64,000 nucleotides of DNA from TMED14 sp002167805 (GTDB lineage Bacteria; Bacteroidota; Bacteroidia; Flavobacteriales; Schleiferiaceae), in the NCBI GenBank assembly GCA_965655795.1, contig CBFHHY010000002.1, forward strand, positions 1 to 64,000, read 5' to 3'. Of this stretch, positions 52,647-61,482 are shown piece after piece; positions within the stretch are counted from its first letter, which is position 1; every line of letters begins with the position of its first letter. A model generated the notes under the pieces. The model did not search any database and had not been told where the DNA came from. It saw only the letters and a list, made by a program, of their open reading frames with translations. The translations under genes and the position numbers were made by a program.

Positions 52647-54032
52647 TTACAAGTGAATAACTTCTCCATAAGCTGATGCTGCAGCTTCCATGATGGCTTC
52701 TGACATAGTGGGATGAGGATGAACTGTTTTTAAAAGCTCCATACCAGTTGTCTCTAATTTCCTGATCGCCACAATTTCAGCAATCATTTCAGTTACATTT
52801 GCACCTATCATATGAGCACCCAATAATTCTCCATATTTCGCATCAAAAATAATCTTCACAAAACCTTCTTTTGCTCCAGCCGCCGAAGCCTTTCCAGATG
52901 CACTAAAAGGAAACTTACCAACTTTTATTTCATACCCAGCTTCTTTGGCTTGTTTTTCAGTCATTCCGACAGAGGCGACCTCCGGAGAGCAATAAGTACA
53001 TCCCGGTATGTTATTGTAGTCCAAGGGCTCTGGGTTGTGTCCAGCTATTCCCTCTACACATATAATACCCTCAGCAGATGCAACATGAGCAAGGGCTGGC
53101 CCATGAACAATATCACCAATCGCATAGTACCCTACAGCAGTCGTTTTGTATAATTTATCAACCAAAACATGGCCTTTTTCTGATTTTATACCAAGAGCCT
53201 CTAGGCCGATATTTTCAAGATTAGTTGCTACGCCTACCGCGCTTAAAACAATATCGCAAGTCATTTTATGCTCACCTTTACCATCTTTGTATGAAACATT
53301 ACAACCTTTTCCAGATGTATCAACTTTTGTTACCTCTGTTGAGGTAAAAACATCAATGCCCTTCTTTTTAAAATTACTTTCTAACGACTTCGAAACATCA
53401 GCGTCTTCATTAGGAATAATGTTCGGCAAGTACTCCATAATGGTGACTTTCGTTCCCATCGCATTATAAAAATATGCGAATTCAACACCAATAGCTCCAG
53501 ATCCGACAATTACAATAGACTTTGGTTGTCTAGGAAGAGTCATAGCTTCGCGATAACCTATAATTTTCTTTCCATCTTGTTTTAATGAGGGTAATTCGCG
53601 CGAGCGTCCACCTGTTGCTATAATTATATTTTTTCCGGATAGAATCTTTTTTGAATCTGCTTCTTGTACTTCAACTTTTTTATCAGGTAAAACTTTTCCA
53701 TATCCTGTGATTACATCGATCTTATTTTTTTTCATCAAAAAATTAACGCCCTTACTCATCCCTAAAGCAACATCTCGACTTCTATGAATCACTTTGTTAA
53801 AGTCATGTTTAAACTCCTTAACAGCAATACCATAATCTTCAGCGTGATTTATGTATTCAAACACTTGAGCACTTTTAATCAAGGCTTTAGTGGGAATGCA
53901 TCCCCAGTTTAAACAAACACCGCCAAGGCTTTCTTTTTCTACTATGGCAGTCTTCAGACCCAATTGACTTGCGCGAATAGCTGCTACATAGCCACCAGGT
54001 CCTGAACCAATCACAATTACATCATATTCCAT
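52647..54032 (-). CDS. lpdA: Dihydrolipoyl dehydrogenase (E3)
   Basis: A 461-residue flavoprotein that reoxidises the lipoyl arm of 2-oxoacid dehydrogenase complexes and the glycine cleavage system. FAD-binding GSGPGGYVAA is at 9-18, the redox-active disulfide Cys40/Cys45 in GGVCLNWGCIPTK, the NAD-binding motif VGSGAIGVEFA near 178-188, and the C-terminal catalytic His in HPHPTMSEA. It likely serves the fused E1 encoded at 38563-40890. The adjacent ABC ATPase gene follows on the same transcript, with no functional link evident. Confidence 0.96.
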   Translation of the reverse strand: MEYDVIVIGSGPGGYVAAIRASQLGLKTAIVEKESLGGVCLNWGCIPTKALIKSAQVFEYINHAEDYGIAVKEFKHDFNKVIHRSRDVALGMSKGVNFLMKKNKIDVITGYGKVLPDKKVEVQEADSKKILSGKNIIIATGGRSRELPSLKQDGKKIIGYREAMTLPRQPKSIVIVGSGAIGVEFAYFYNAMGTKVTIMEYLPNIIPNEDADVSKSLESNFKKKGIDVFTSTEVTKVDTSGKGCNVSYKDGKGEHKMTCDIVLSAVGVATNLENIGLEALGIKSEKGHVLVDKLYKTTAVGYYAIGDIVHGPALAHVASAEGIICVEGIAGHNPEPLDYNNIPGCTYCSPEVASVGMTEKQAKEAGYEIKVGKFPFSASGKASAAGAKEGFVKIIFDAKYGELLGAHMIGANVTEMIAEIVAIRKLETTGMELLKTVHPHPTMSEAIMEAAASAYGEVIHL

Positions 54033-54082
54033 TCTTTTACTCTTTTATGTAAGATTCTTATGTTAAAACAAAAAAATTATGC

Positions 54083-54469
54083 TTAATCCAAAGGTAGGTA
54101 TGCAATTGCTGATATTTCTACCCTAACTCCTTTTGGCAATCCAGATACCTCAACTGTTTCTCGAGCGGGAGAAAACTCTCCAAAAACTTGCGAATAATAA
54201 GTATTTACCTGAGAAAATAAACCCATATCTGACAGGAAAATACTGCATTTTACTACATCCTTGGGAGAAGCTCCTCCGGCATCTAAGACAGAGCACAAGT
54301 TTTTCAATACACACTCAACTTCTTCAGCGATAGTTTTTAATTTTAGTTCGCCTGATTTTCTGTCTAATGCAATTTGTCCGGACACATACAAAAAATCACC
54401 CGCTCTAACCCCCTGGCTATAAGGTCCAATGGCTTCAGGAGAATTTGGGCTTTCAATTATTTTTTTCAT
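54083..54469 (-). CDS. ridA: RidA family enamine/imine deaminase
   Basis: A 128-residue YjgF/YER057c/UK114 protein that hydrolyses reactive 2-aminoacrylate and other imine intermediates from PLP enzymes. The Arg in ARETVEVSGLPKGVRVEI (about 101-118) and the Glu in VEISAIA are the conserved active-site residues of the hydrolysing subgroup; GPYSQGVRAG (16-25) is the family N-terminal motif. It is a monocistronic gene on the minus strand. No promoter box is recognised upstream. Confidence 0.94.
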   Translation of the reverse strand: MKKIIESPNSPEAIGPYSQGVRAGDFLYVSGQIALDRKSGELKLKTIAEEVECVLKNLCSVLDAGGASPKDVVKCSIFLSDMGLFSQVNTYYSQVFGEFSPARETVEVSGLPKGVRVEISAIAYLPLD

Positions 54470-54581
54470 AATAGTATTTTTAATGATTGCAAAATCGCTA
54501 TTCTATGGACATCCTAAACATTAAAATTAGATACATATCAAATGTCCATTGTTCATATTATTTAGTATCCAAATCCTAACT

Positions 54582-54589
54582 TAAATTTG
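54582..54589 (+). promoter_or_regulatory. -7 box TAAATTTG of the glutamine amidotransferase gene
   Basis: An exact TAnnTTTG ending three bases before the ATG at 54593; it supports that ATG over the TTG at 54587 and predicts a leaderless mRNA. Confidence 0.45.
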
Positions 54590-54592
54590 AAA

Positions 54593-55168
54593 ATGCGCGT
54601 TGCCGTTTTTGATAATAAAGATTCATTCACATTTAATTTGGTTCATAGAATCGAGTCTTATGTTCAAGCCGTTAGAGTTATAAGAAATGACGATCCAAAA
54701 GCTCTCTCAAAATTATCAAATTTTGATGCGTGGATCATATCCCCTGGACCAGGATTACCTGATAAATCTGGTTGCCTAATGGAAGTTATAGATAGTGGCT
54801 ACGGTAAAACCCCGATTCTTGGTGTTTGTCTGGGTTTCCAGGCCTTAGCTATTCATAATGGCGGAAAATTAACTCATCTCAAACGACCTCAACATGGAAA
54901 AGAACACTTGATATTGAAATCAAATCCTGGCTCTAATCTTTTTAAGAACATTAACTTACCTTTTCAAGTGGGGCTGTATCATTCTTGGGCAATAAATCCT
55001 AAAACAATAAGAGCCTCAAGCATGACCTATTCAAAGTCCGGGATCCTTATGTCAGGTGAATGGGTAAATGAAATGGCCTTCGGCATTCAATTTCATCCCG
55101 AAAGTATTATGACGCCTCATGGAGATTTGATATTAAAAAATTGGATAAATACGATTACTAAAAATTAA
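54593..55168 (+). CDS. pabA: Glutamine amidotransferase, anthranilate/aminodeoxychorismate synthase component II
   Basis: A 191-residue class I glutamine amidotransferase that supplies ammonia to a chorismate-utilising partner. It has DNKDSFTFNL (7-16), PGPGLPDKSG (51-60), nucleophile Cys79 in GVCLGFQALA, and the His-Glu pair in QFHPES. Start ATG 54593 gives the classical MRVAVFDNKDSF; a TTG two codons earlier is in frame but unneeded. No trpE or pabB is next to it, so TrpG versus PabA cannot be decided; the isolated setting favours folate synthesis (PabA). Its 3' end overlaps the convergent lptD by four bases. Confidence 0.88.
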   Translation: MRVAVFDNKDSFTFNLVHRIESYVQAVRVIRNDDPKALSKLSNFDAWIISPGPGLPDKSGCLMEVIDSGYGKTPILGVCLGFQALAIHNGGKLTHLKRPQHGKEHLILKSNPGSNLFKNINLPFQVGLYHSWAINPKTIRASSMTYSKSGILMSGEWVNEMAFGIQFHPESIMTPHGDLILKNWINTITKN

Positions 55169-57657
55169 TAATCTCCGATCCCTCTTCTCCTATCTAATTT
55201 TAATGAACTCATCAATGGAGCCTTCACCCCAATACCAATATTATAACTTCGAGCATAACCAAATGGAACCCATCTAATTCGCATCTCCCAACAATGTAAT
55301 TGCCTCAGAACGTCAAGGGTTGTATAGGTAAAAGCATTTTCTTGAATATCATAACCACTAGTTACAGCTAAACGCCAATTGGATGTAGGTTCCCATGACC
55401 CATCAAATCTTAAACTTTGAATAGTCGTCATATCTAAACTTCCAGGCCTGTTAGATCGGCGCAGCGAATAACCAACATTAAAAGTCCAAGGAGCAGCCCA
55501 ATCCATATAAGCCATGGGGTCATAATAGTTTGGAAACAAATCCCTTTCTAGTCCAAATTCATTTAAGGGAATTATGGGTCGCCCTGAAGCACTACCACCT
55601 CTCAATCTTAAATTCATAGAAAATTGGTGAAGAGTTGGGCGCAAAGGACCTTGACCTTCTTTCCAAGCAAAATTCTCGGTTCTTAATCCGAGGCTATCGA
55701 GTGAGTACCAGTCGAAGCTTCCTTGGTAAGAGATTCTAAATTTACTCTTTAAAAATGATGTGCTTGCTCTGACACTGACAGGAGATAAAGGGTTTGAGGT
55801 CAGAGTTGGATTATAATTACTTTGAAGAGTAAAGTCTTCAATGATATTAAATTTCTTTACTGAATTTGAGTCTGAAAAACCAAGCCATTTACCGTCGAGG
55901 GTATTTCTTAATCTTAAATTCACTCCTCCTTGATTGCCTACCCCAGGTGCCCCGTAGATAAAACCTTGATATTTACTAAATGTTTGAAAGGTTCCAATGC
56001 TATCTACTTGAACAGTTTGAAAAGAATTCCAAATCGGATTTGTGAAATCAGGAGCATATCTCCAACTTAAAGAGGGATACATCACATGCCGAATAGCTTT
56101 TAAAGGACCCTTTTTAAATGAAAATATACCATAAATAGTTGTCGATGCACCAGCACTTAATGCAAAATCACGTGCCGCATAAAACCCATTTAAAGTATCC
56201 GTAACTAAAGAATTATCTACAGTATCGTAGTTCCTGTTTAAAGCATAAGGATACCAGCGCTCTTGATAGTTTACATTCGGATTTAATGTAATGAACCGAA
56301 GTAATTTCATATTCGTTCCCAAGTTTGCCTTATGATTCACTCCAGCACGTAATCTATCGGAATTAAAAAATACAGAAGGGGTTTGGATTTCGGAAAGTAA
56401 ACCCTGTGTCTCATTTTTCGCTGACATGGAATAAGTCATCCCTATTTTCTCATACCATCGGGCAGCGCCAAATGGATTTTTTCTTGCAAATGGTTGAATA
56501 CGGCTCATTCCAATGTTTACCTCAGGGAGGCTTAAAGTAATGGTGCCATTTTGATTATTTTGTCGATGTCTGGCAGCTGCTGTCAAATTAAAAGGGCTCC
56601 CTTTCCATCTTTTTGAATAGCTAACCGAAGATGACATATCATTTTTTTGAAAATCAGATGGATTGGTAGTTGTATTTCTAAAAAAAGTACCAGTAGCTAG
56701 TTCAACACGAGCATTAAATTGCTGAGTGGGATGTGCTTTTGGATCTTGTGAGTGACTCCATGATATCCGAAAATCTCTTGCATCCATGAACTGATTCGAA
56801 TTCTGATTTCTCGGATCCCCAAATGTGGTCCTATTATACTGAAACCCTAGGTTTCCAGAATAACGATACCTATACTTATAACTACTAGAGGCATTTACAC
56901 CCCATGATCCTCGGGAGTAAATATCCCCAGTAACTCGTAAATCAATATGATCATTCAAAGCCCAGTAGTAGCCGCCTCCTAACAAGCCCAATCCCCATTC
57001 TCTTCGATCTGAAAACTTCGGAATAATATAGCCTGATGCTCTCTTTTCCATAATTGGAAAAAAAGCAAAGGGAAGAAACAAAGGTGTTGGAATATCAAGA
57101 ATTTGTAAAAAAGCAGGACCGGTAACAATTTGCTTACCCACATCTAAACGGGCCCTATTTGCGACAATTGCAAAATGTGGATGTTCATGGTTACATGAAG
57201 TAAAGGATGCCTGACCCAAAAAATAACTACTATCAGAAATCATTTTAATTTTCTCTCCATGCAAAAAACCATCACTTTCAGTCGTATTCCCCTTAAATAT
57301 CCACCCTTGCTTGGTTTCATAGTTATACTTTAAAGTATCTGCTCCAAACTTCCTGTCCCCTTGTTTGATTTGAGGCTTTCCTTTGATTTCTCCATTATTT
57401 TGCTTGACTCCAAAAGCCGTTAGTGTCTTATCATTCCAATCAATTTCTATTATGCCGGCATTTAATTGTAGATCCTTTAGTATGACTTGGGCATTTTTTC
57501 TAAGAATAACAGAATTGCTCTCCGGCAAGTACTCTCCCTCGAGCTCTGAACTAAATCTTATAGAACTATTAATCTCTGAAGTTTGAGCGAGAAGCTCAAA
57601 TCCAAAATTAAAAGATAAGATTAACGCAAAAGCGCGTAATTTTGAAACTGTCATCAT
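55165..57657 (-). CDS. lptD: LPS assembly outer-membrane protein LptD
   Basis: About 830 residues from ATGATG at 57657/57654, which begins a signal peptide (MMTVSKLRAFALIL to about LLAQ); an in-frame ATG at 57795 lies inside the divergent amidase gene. The N-terminal part (about 35-200) is an OstA/LptA-like periplasmic domain of beta-jellyroll repeats, followed by FTSCNHEHPHFAI and a barrel starting KRASGYIIPKFSDR. The C-terminus ends in barrel strands. It inserts lipopolysaccharide into the outer leaflet together with LptE, which is not encoded here. Family assignment rests on the OstA-barrel layout and size. Confidence 0.88.
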   Translation of the reverse strand: MMTVSKLRAFALILSFNFGFELLAQTSEINSSIRFSSELEGEYLPESNSVILRKNAQVILKDLQLNAGIIEIDWNDKTLTAFGVKQNNGEIKGKPQIKQGDRKFGADTLKYNYETKQGWIFKGNTTESDGFLHGEKIKMISDSSYFLGQASFTSCNHEHPHFAIVANRARLDVGKQIVTGPAFLQILDIPTPLFLPFAFFPIMEKRASGYIIPKFSDRREWGLGLLGGGYYWALNDHIDLRVTGDIYSRGSWGVNASSSYKYRYRYSGNLGFQYNRTTFGDPRNQNSNQFMDARDFRISWSHSQDPKAHPTQQFNARVELATGTFFRNTTTNPSDFQKNDMSSSVSYSKRWKGSPFNLTAAARHRQNNQNGTITLSLPEVNIGMSRIQPFARKNPFGAARWYEKIGMTYSMSAKNETQGLLSEIQTPSVFFNSDRLRAGVNHKANLGTNMKLLRFITLNPNVNYQERWYPYALNRNYDTVDNSLVTDTLNGFYAARDFALSAGASTTIYGIFSFKKGPLKAIRHVMYPSLSWRYAPDFTNPIWNSFQTVQVDSIGTFQTFSKYQGFIYGAPGVGNQGGVNLRLRNTLDGKWLGFSDSNSVKKFNIIEDFTLQSNYNPTLTSNPLSPVSVRASTSFLKSKFRISYQGSFDWYSLDSLGLRTENFAWKEGQGPLRPTLHQFSMNLRLRGGSASGRPIIPLNEFGLERDLFPNYYDPMAYMDWAAPWTFNVGYSLRRSNRPGSLDMTTIQSLRFDGSWEPTSNWRLAVTSGYDIQENAFTYTTLDVLRQLHCWEMRIRWVPFGYARSYNIGIGVKAPLMSSLKLDRRRGIGDY

Positions 57658-57668
57658 ATTAATAAGTT

Positions 57669-57676
57669 CAAAAGTA
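57669..57676 (-). promoter_or_regulatory. Putative -7 box TACTTTTG of lptD
   Basis: An exact TAnnTTTG on the minus strand, 11 bases before the lptD ATG at 57657. It lies in the 24-base gap shared with the divergent amidase gene. Confidence 0.4.
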
Positions 57677-57681
57677 CTCAA

Positions 57682-58797
57682 ATGCAACGCCTGACATGGT
57701 TTCTTATTGTGACATTGGTCATTCCTTATTTGGGTTTCACAAGCTATCCTGTAGTTTCTGATCGCGTAGATAAAGTCATTATTGATGCTGGACACGGAGG
57801 CAAAGACCCTGGTAATCTGGGAACTAGACGATATAAAACATATGAAAAAGATGTTGCTTTAGCTGTTGCAATGGAAACTGCAAAAGAAATAGAAAAAAAA
57901 TATCCTGATGTAGAAGTTGTTCTAACAAGAGATTCAGATAAGTTTTTAGAACTATATGAAAGAACAGCTATGGCAAATAGAGAAAAAGGGGATTTATTTA
58001 TCTCAATTCATTGCGATGCGGTAGATAACAAATCAGCTTATGGAACAACGACATATGTCATGGGCAAAAATCATGATGACGAAAATCAAGTGGCCTTGAG
58101 AGAAAATTCAGTTATACTTATGGAGGATAACTATAAGGAAAAGTATGAAGGTTATGACCCGCTTAAACCTGAAAGTTATATCGCTTTAACTTTATATCAA
58201 TATGCATTTCAAACTCAAAGTATTGAACTTGCACAAATTATTCAAAACTCTTTTAAAAATGATGCAGGGAGAAGAGACAGGGGAGTAAAACAACAACCAC
58301 TTTATGTGACTAGCAGATGCTCTATGCCTTCAGTTTTGGTGGAATTGGGGTATTTGACCAATAGCCAAGAAGAGGACTTTCTCTTAAGTAGCCTGGGTCA
58401 AAAGAAAATGGCAAAAGCGATTGCAACATCCTTTGGGTCATATAAAAATCGTCGGGAATCAAATATAAAAGAACAGGAGATAAGACGAGAAGCGAAAAGA
58501 TTAAAAGATGAAGAAGAAAAGAGAAAAGAAAACTTAAAACCCGCTTATTTTATACAACTCGCTGTATCTGGGTTAAAGAAGCCTTTAAATGAAAAACCCT
58601 TCTCTAATTTGGAAAGAGTATCTATCAAAAAAGAAGGGAGACTCTACCGATACCTACAAGGTGATTATAATTCAAAATCAGAATGCCAAAAAGACTTATT
58701 GTTTGCGAAAAAAAATGGCTTCCCTGATGCCTTTATTGTTGCTTTTAAAAATAATGAAAAAATAAGTTTAACTGAAGCCGAGCGCTTAAGTCAATAA
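57682..58797 (+). CDS. N-acetylmuramoyl-L-alanine amidase (Amidase_3) with SPOR-like C-terminus
   Basis: A 371-residue exported peptidoglycan hydrolase that cuts the amide bond between MurNAc and L-Ala during cell division. A signal peptide covers about 1-24. The AmiC-type zinc site is His38 in IIDAGHGGKDPG, a Glu near 53, His in FISIHCDA and Glu in LVELGYLTN. A Lys/Glu-rich coiled linker (about 255-280) leads to an SPOR-like domain (about 285-371, with PAYFIQLAVSG and FPDAFIVAF) that would bind denuded septal glycan. It heads a collinear run with the MCE protein gene. Confidence 0.93.
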   Translation: MQRLTWFLIVTLVIPYLGFTSYPVVSDRVDKVIIDAGHGGKDPGNLGTRRYKTYEKDVALAVAMETAKEIEKKYPDVEVVLTRDSDKFLELYERTAMANREKGDLFISIHCDAVDNKSAYGTTTYVMGKNHDDENQVALRENSVILMEDNYKEKYEGYDPLKPESYIALTLYQYAFQTQSIELAQIIQNSFKNDAGRRDRGVKQQPLYVTSRCSMPSVLVELGYLTNSQEEDFLLSSLGQKKMAKAIATSFGSYKNRRESNIKEQEIRREAKRLKDEEEKRKENLKPAYFIQLAVSGLKKPLNEKPFSNLERVSIKKEGRLYRYLQGDYNSKSECQKDLLFAKKNGFPDAFIVAFKNNEKISLTEAERLSQ

Positions 58798-58814
58798 TCG
58801 TAACTTGTATAATT

Positions 58815-59789
58815 ATGTTTTCACGTGAATTTAAAACTGGAGCTGTAGTACTTTTAGCAGCTTTCATTCTCTATTACGGAACTAACTTCCTAAAAGGAAA
58901 TGATTTCTTTAAAAAAGGTATCGAAGTATATTCGGTTTATGATAAAACTGGCGGGATACTAAAATCTCAAAAGGTTACCATAAATGGTTTTTCAATTGGA
59001 AGTGTGATTGATGTATTTCTTCACCCAAACAATTCGGGGAAAATAGTTGTTAAGTATACTATCGATACTAAGTACCCCATTGCTTCCAATACCGTGGCAG
59101 AAATCAAATCATCTGACCTACTCGGAGCTAAGGAAATTGCTCTCCAATTAGGCAATGGAATTGCAATGGTTGAAGATGGAGATACCCTAAAATCGAGTCT
59201 TGAAGAATCAATATCGGAAACGATAAATAAGGAAGTATTGCCTGTTAAACTTAAGGCTGAAGAATTATTAGCTAGCATCGACACTGCTATATCAATTTTT
59301 ACTGGGTTTCTCGGTGGTGACATAGAAATGGAATTCAAAGAGTCCATTCATAGTGTTAATAAAAGCCTAACAAATTTGGGCGAGATTACTGAAAATATAA
59401 ACTTGTATTTAGAGGATAATAAAGACATATTAAGCTCTGCTACCAAAAATGTCGAAAAAATGACGAATACATTAGAAGAAAATCGAGATGAATTAAATCG
59501 TGTATTTAACAATATTGCTGATATATCGGATACTATTGCTAAAGCAAAAGCCGGAAGTGCTTTACGATCTTTATCCAAGTCATCCATACGTCTTGACGAA
59601 ATTTTGAGATCATTAGAAAATGGAGAAGGAACCTTAGGAAAATTGGTATCATCTGACTCTCTTTACTATGACATTGATGAAACAGTTCAATCGTTGGATA
59701 AGCTTCTACTTGATATTCGAGAACATCCCGAAAGATATGTTGAAATATCAATCTTTGGGGGTAAAAAATCAAGGAAGAAAAATAAATGA
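58815..59789 (+). CDS. MCE/MlaD family lipid-transport protein
   Basis: A 324-residue inner-membrane-anchored protein. One transmembrane helix (about 10-25) precedes a single MCE domain (about 38-118, with KTGGILKSQKVTINGFSIGSV and SSDLLGAKEIAL), then a long helical, coiled-coil region (about 150-300) that could form a periplasmic tube. MlaD proteins form hexamers and carry phospholipids between inner and outer membranes. No mlaE or mlaF lies in the window. Its stop overlaps the Fe-S protein start by four bases. Confidence 0.92.
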   Translation: MFSREFKTGAVVLLAAFILYYGTNFLKGNDFFKKGIEVYSVYDKTGGILKSQKVTINGFSIGSVIDVFLHPNNSGKIVVKYTIDTKYPIASNTVAEIKSSDLLGAKEIALQLGNGIAMVEDGDTLKSSLEESISETINKEVLPVKLKAEELLASIDTAISIFTGFLGGDIEMEFKESIHSVNKSLTNLGEITENINLYLEDNKDILSSATKNVEKMTNTLEENRDELNRVFNNIADISDTIAKAKAGSALRSLSKSSIRLDEILRSLENGEGTLGKLVSSDSLYYDIDETVQSLDKLLLDIREHPERYVEISIFGGKKSRKKNK

Positions 59790-61048
59790 TCGAACAGTTT
59801 ATTTTTACTGCTGTACTTATTACCGGAAGTTTTATTTTCTGGAAAAAGATTCGGCTTTTAAAAAAAGGCTTATCCCTTGCAAGGCCCAGCGGCAGAAATG
59901 ATCAAAAGATAAAAAGGTGGAAAACTATGGCTAGATTAGCATTTGGCCAAGGTAAAATGGGGGCAAGGCCATTATCTGCTTTTTTTCATCTAATCGTTTA
60001 TCTAGGCTTCGTTATAATTAATATTGAAGTTATTGAAATTCTTCTTGACGGTCTTCTAGGGAAGCATCGGATTCTAAAGGACCCCTTAGGTATTTTTTAT
60101 AATCCAATAATGTCAATTTTTGAGTGGCTTGGCATCCTTGTAATTATTGCATGTGTAGTATTCTTAATCAGAAGACATTTTGGTAAAATTGAAAGACTGA
60201 ATCATAAAGAATTGAGGGGCTGGCCACACAGAGATGCCCTGATAATACTTTATACTGAAATTATCTTGATGTGTGCTCTCCTTGTCATGAATGCATCAGA
60301 AGAAGCTGCATTAACTAACTCGGCTCCCTTTTTCTTTTCAAAAATTCTATCACAAAGCTTTTCCAATATCTCCGTTGAGAATCTTCACTTGATGGAAAAA
60401 ACATCCTGGTGGGCTCATTTCATAGGGATTATGATCTTTTTGAATTATCTGCCATACTCCAAGCATTTCCACATAATTCTCGCATTTCCGAATACTTGGT
60501 ATTCCAATCTCTCAAAACGAGGCTCAATATCTCCGATGACTGCAGTAACGAATGAAATAAAAGCCATTATGGACCCTAGTTTTATTCCGGATACAACAAA
60601 AAATCCAACAAATTTTGGGGCAAAAGATATCAGTGATTTACATTTTGCAAACCTTTTAAATGCATATACCTGCACAGAATGCGGCAGATGTACGGATGAA
60701 TGCCCAGCAAATCAAACCGGTAAATTACTATCACCGAGGAAGATAATGATTTCAACAAGGAAAAGAGTTCAAGAAGCTCTTAAAGATCCTGAAAGCCAAT
60801 CTACTTTGCTTGATAACTACATTAGTCGTGAAGAACTTTGGGCTTGTACAACTTGTAACGCATGTGTAGAAGCTTGCCCGCTAAACATTGACCCTTTAGA
60901 CATTATAATTCAAATGAGACAATATTTAGTTATGGAGGAGTCATCTGCCCCTGCAAGTTTAAACGTAATGAATACAAACATTGAAAACAACGGTGCGCCT
61001 TGGGCTTATTCTCAAGCAGATAGAGGCAACTGGGTAAATGAAAATTAA
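59786..61048 (+). CDS. Membrane Fe-S oxidoreductase, HdrC/DsrK-like electron carrier subunit
   Basis: A 420-residue protein with six hydrophobic segments in its N-terminal half (a NarI-like or DsrM-like membrane part) and two [4Fe-4S] motifs toward the C-terminus: CTECGRCTDECP (about 292-303) and CTTCNACVEACP (about 352-363). It should pass electrons between a membrane quinone pool and a cytosolic partner. The likely partner is the CCG-domain protein encoded 435 bases downstream, with a HAD gene between them. Electron donor or acceptor is unknown. It is translationally coupled to the MCE gene by a four-base overlap. Confidence 0.88.
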   Translation: MIEQFIFTAVLITGSFIFWKKIRLLKKGLSLARPSGRNDQKIKRWKTMARLAFGQGKMGARPLSAFFHLIVYLGFVIINIEVIEILLDGLLGKHRILKDPLGIFYNPIMSIFEWLGILVIIACVVFLIRRHFGKIERLNHKELRGWPHRDALIILYTEIILMCALLVMNASEEAALTNSAPFFFSKILSQSFSNISVENLHLMEKTSWWAHFIGIMIFLNYLPYSKHFHIILAFPNTWYSNLSKRGSISPMTAVTNEIKAIMDPSFIPDTTKNPTNFGAKDISDLHFANLLNAYTCTECGRCTDECPANQTGKLLSPRKIMISTRKRVQEALKDPESQSTLLDNYISREELWACTTCNACVEACPLNIDPLDIIIQMRQYLVMEESSAPASLNVMNTNIENNGAPWAYSQADRGNWVNEN

Positions 61049-61050
61049 AA

Positions 61051-61479
61051 ATGAAAAACGATAAAAAGCTCAAGGAAATATATGTAGATGGTGAAAAAAT
61101 CAGTCCTGTATTGCCCGAGGATGTGAAAAATTATTTGATCGATATCGATGGAACCATATGCGATGATATCCCCAATGAAGAACCTCAAAGAATGAAGACC
61201 GCAAAAGTTTACCCCGAGGCTCAGAAAACCATTAAGAAATGGTTCGCTGAAGGTCATGTAATCACTTTTTTTACATCTAGGACCGAGGAGCATAGAAAAG
61301 TAACAGAGGATTGGTTAAAACAACACAATTTTCCATTCCACGGAATAATTATGGGAAAACCCAGAGGTGGCAACTACCACTGGATAGATAACCATATCGT
61401 GAGGGCAACCCGATATTCTGGAACGTTTAGTGATCTCGTAAAAAAGAACGTCAGCATCGAAGTTTTTGAAAATTCATAA
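61051..61479 (+). CDS. HAD-like hydrolase/phosphatase
   Basis: A 142-residue HAD-fold protein. Motif I is IDIDGTICDD (about 29-38), motif II Thr/Ser in FFTSRTEEH (about 73-81), the motif III Lys in GKPRGGNYHW, and motif IV an Asp in WIDNHIVRA. It has no cap domain, which points to large or surface-exposed substrates, for example a sugar phosphate or protein; the GKPRGGNYHWID block recalls Bacteroidota proteins named as phosphoheptose isomerases. It begins two bases after the HdrC-like gene and ends three bases before the HdrB-like gene, an odd insertion within an Fe-S gene pair. Confidence 0.85.
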   Translation: MKNDKKLKEIYVDGEKISPVLPEDVKNYLIDIDGTICDDIPNEEPQRMKTAKVYPEAQKTIKKWFAEGHVITFFTSRTEEHRKVTEDWLKQHNFPFHGIIMGKPRGGNYHWIDNHIVRATRYSGTFSDLVKKNVSIEVFENS

Positions 61480-61482
61480 CAA

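Noticed and set aside
57658..57795. LptD N-terminal extension to 57795
   Set aside because: It runs into the divergent amidase gene and hides the signal peptide that begins at 57657.
59021..59347. 108-codon minus-strand frame opposite the MCE gene
   Set aside because: Antisense shadow within a family-supported gene.
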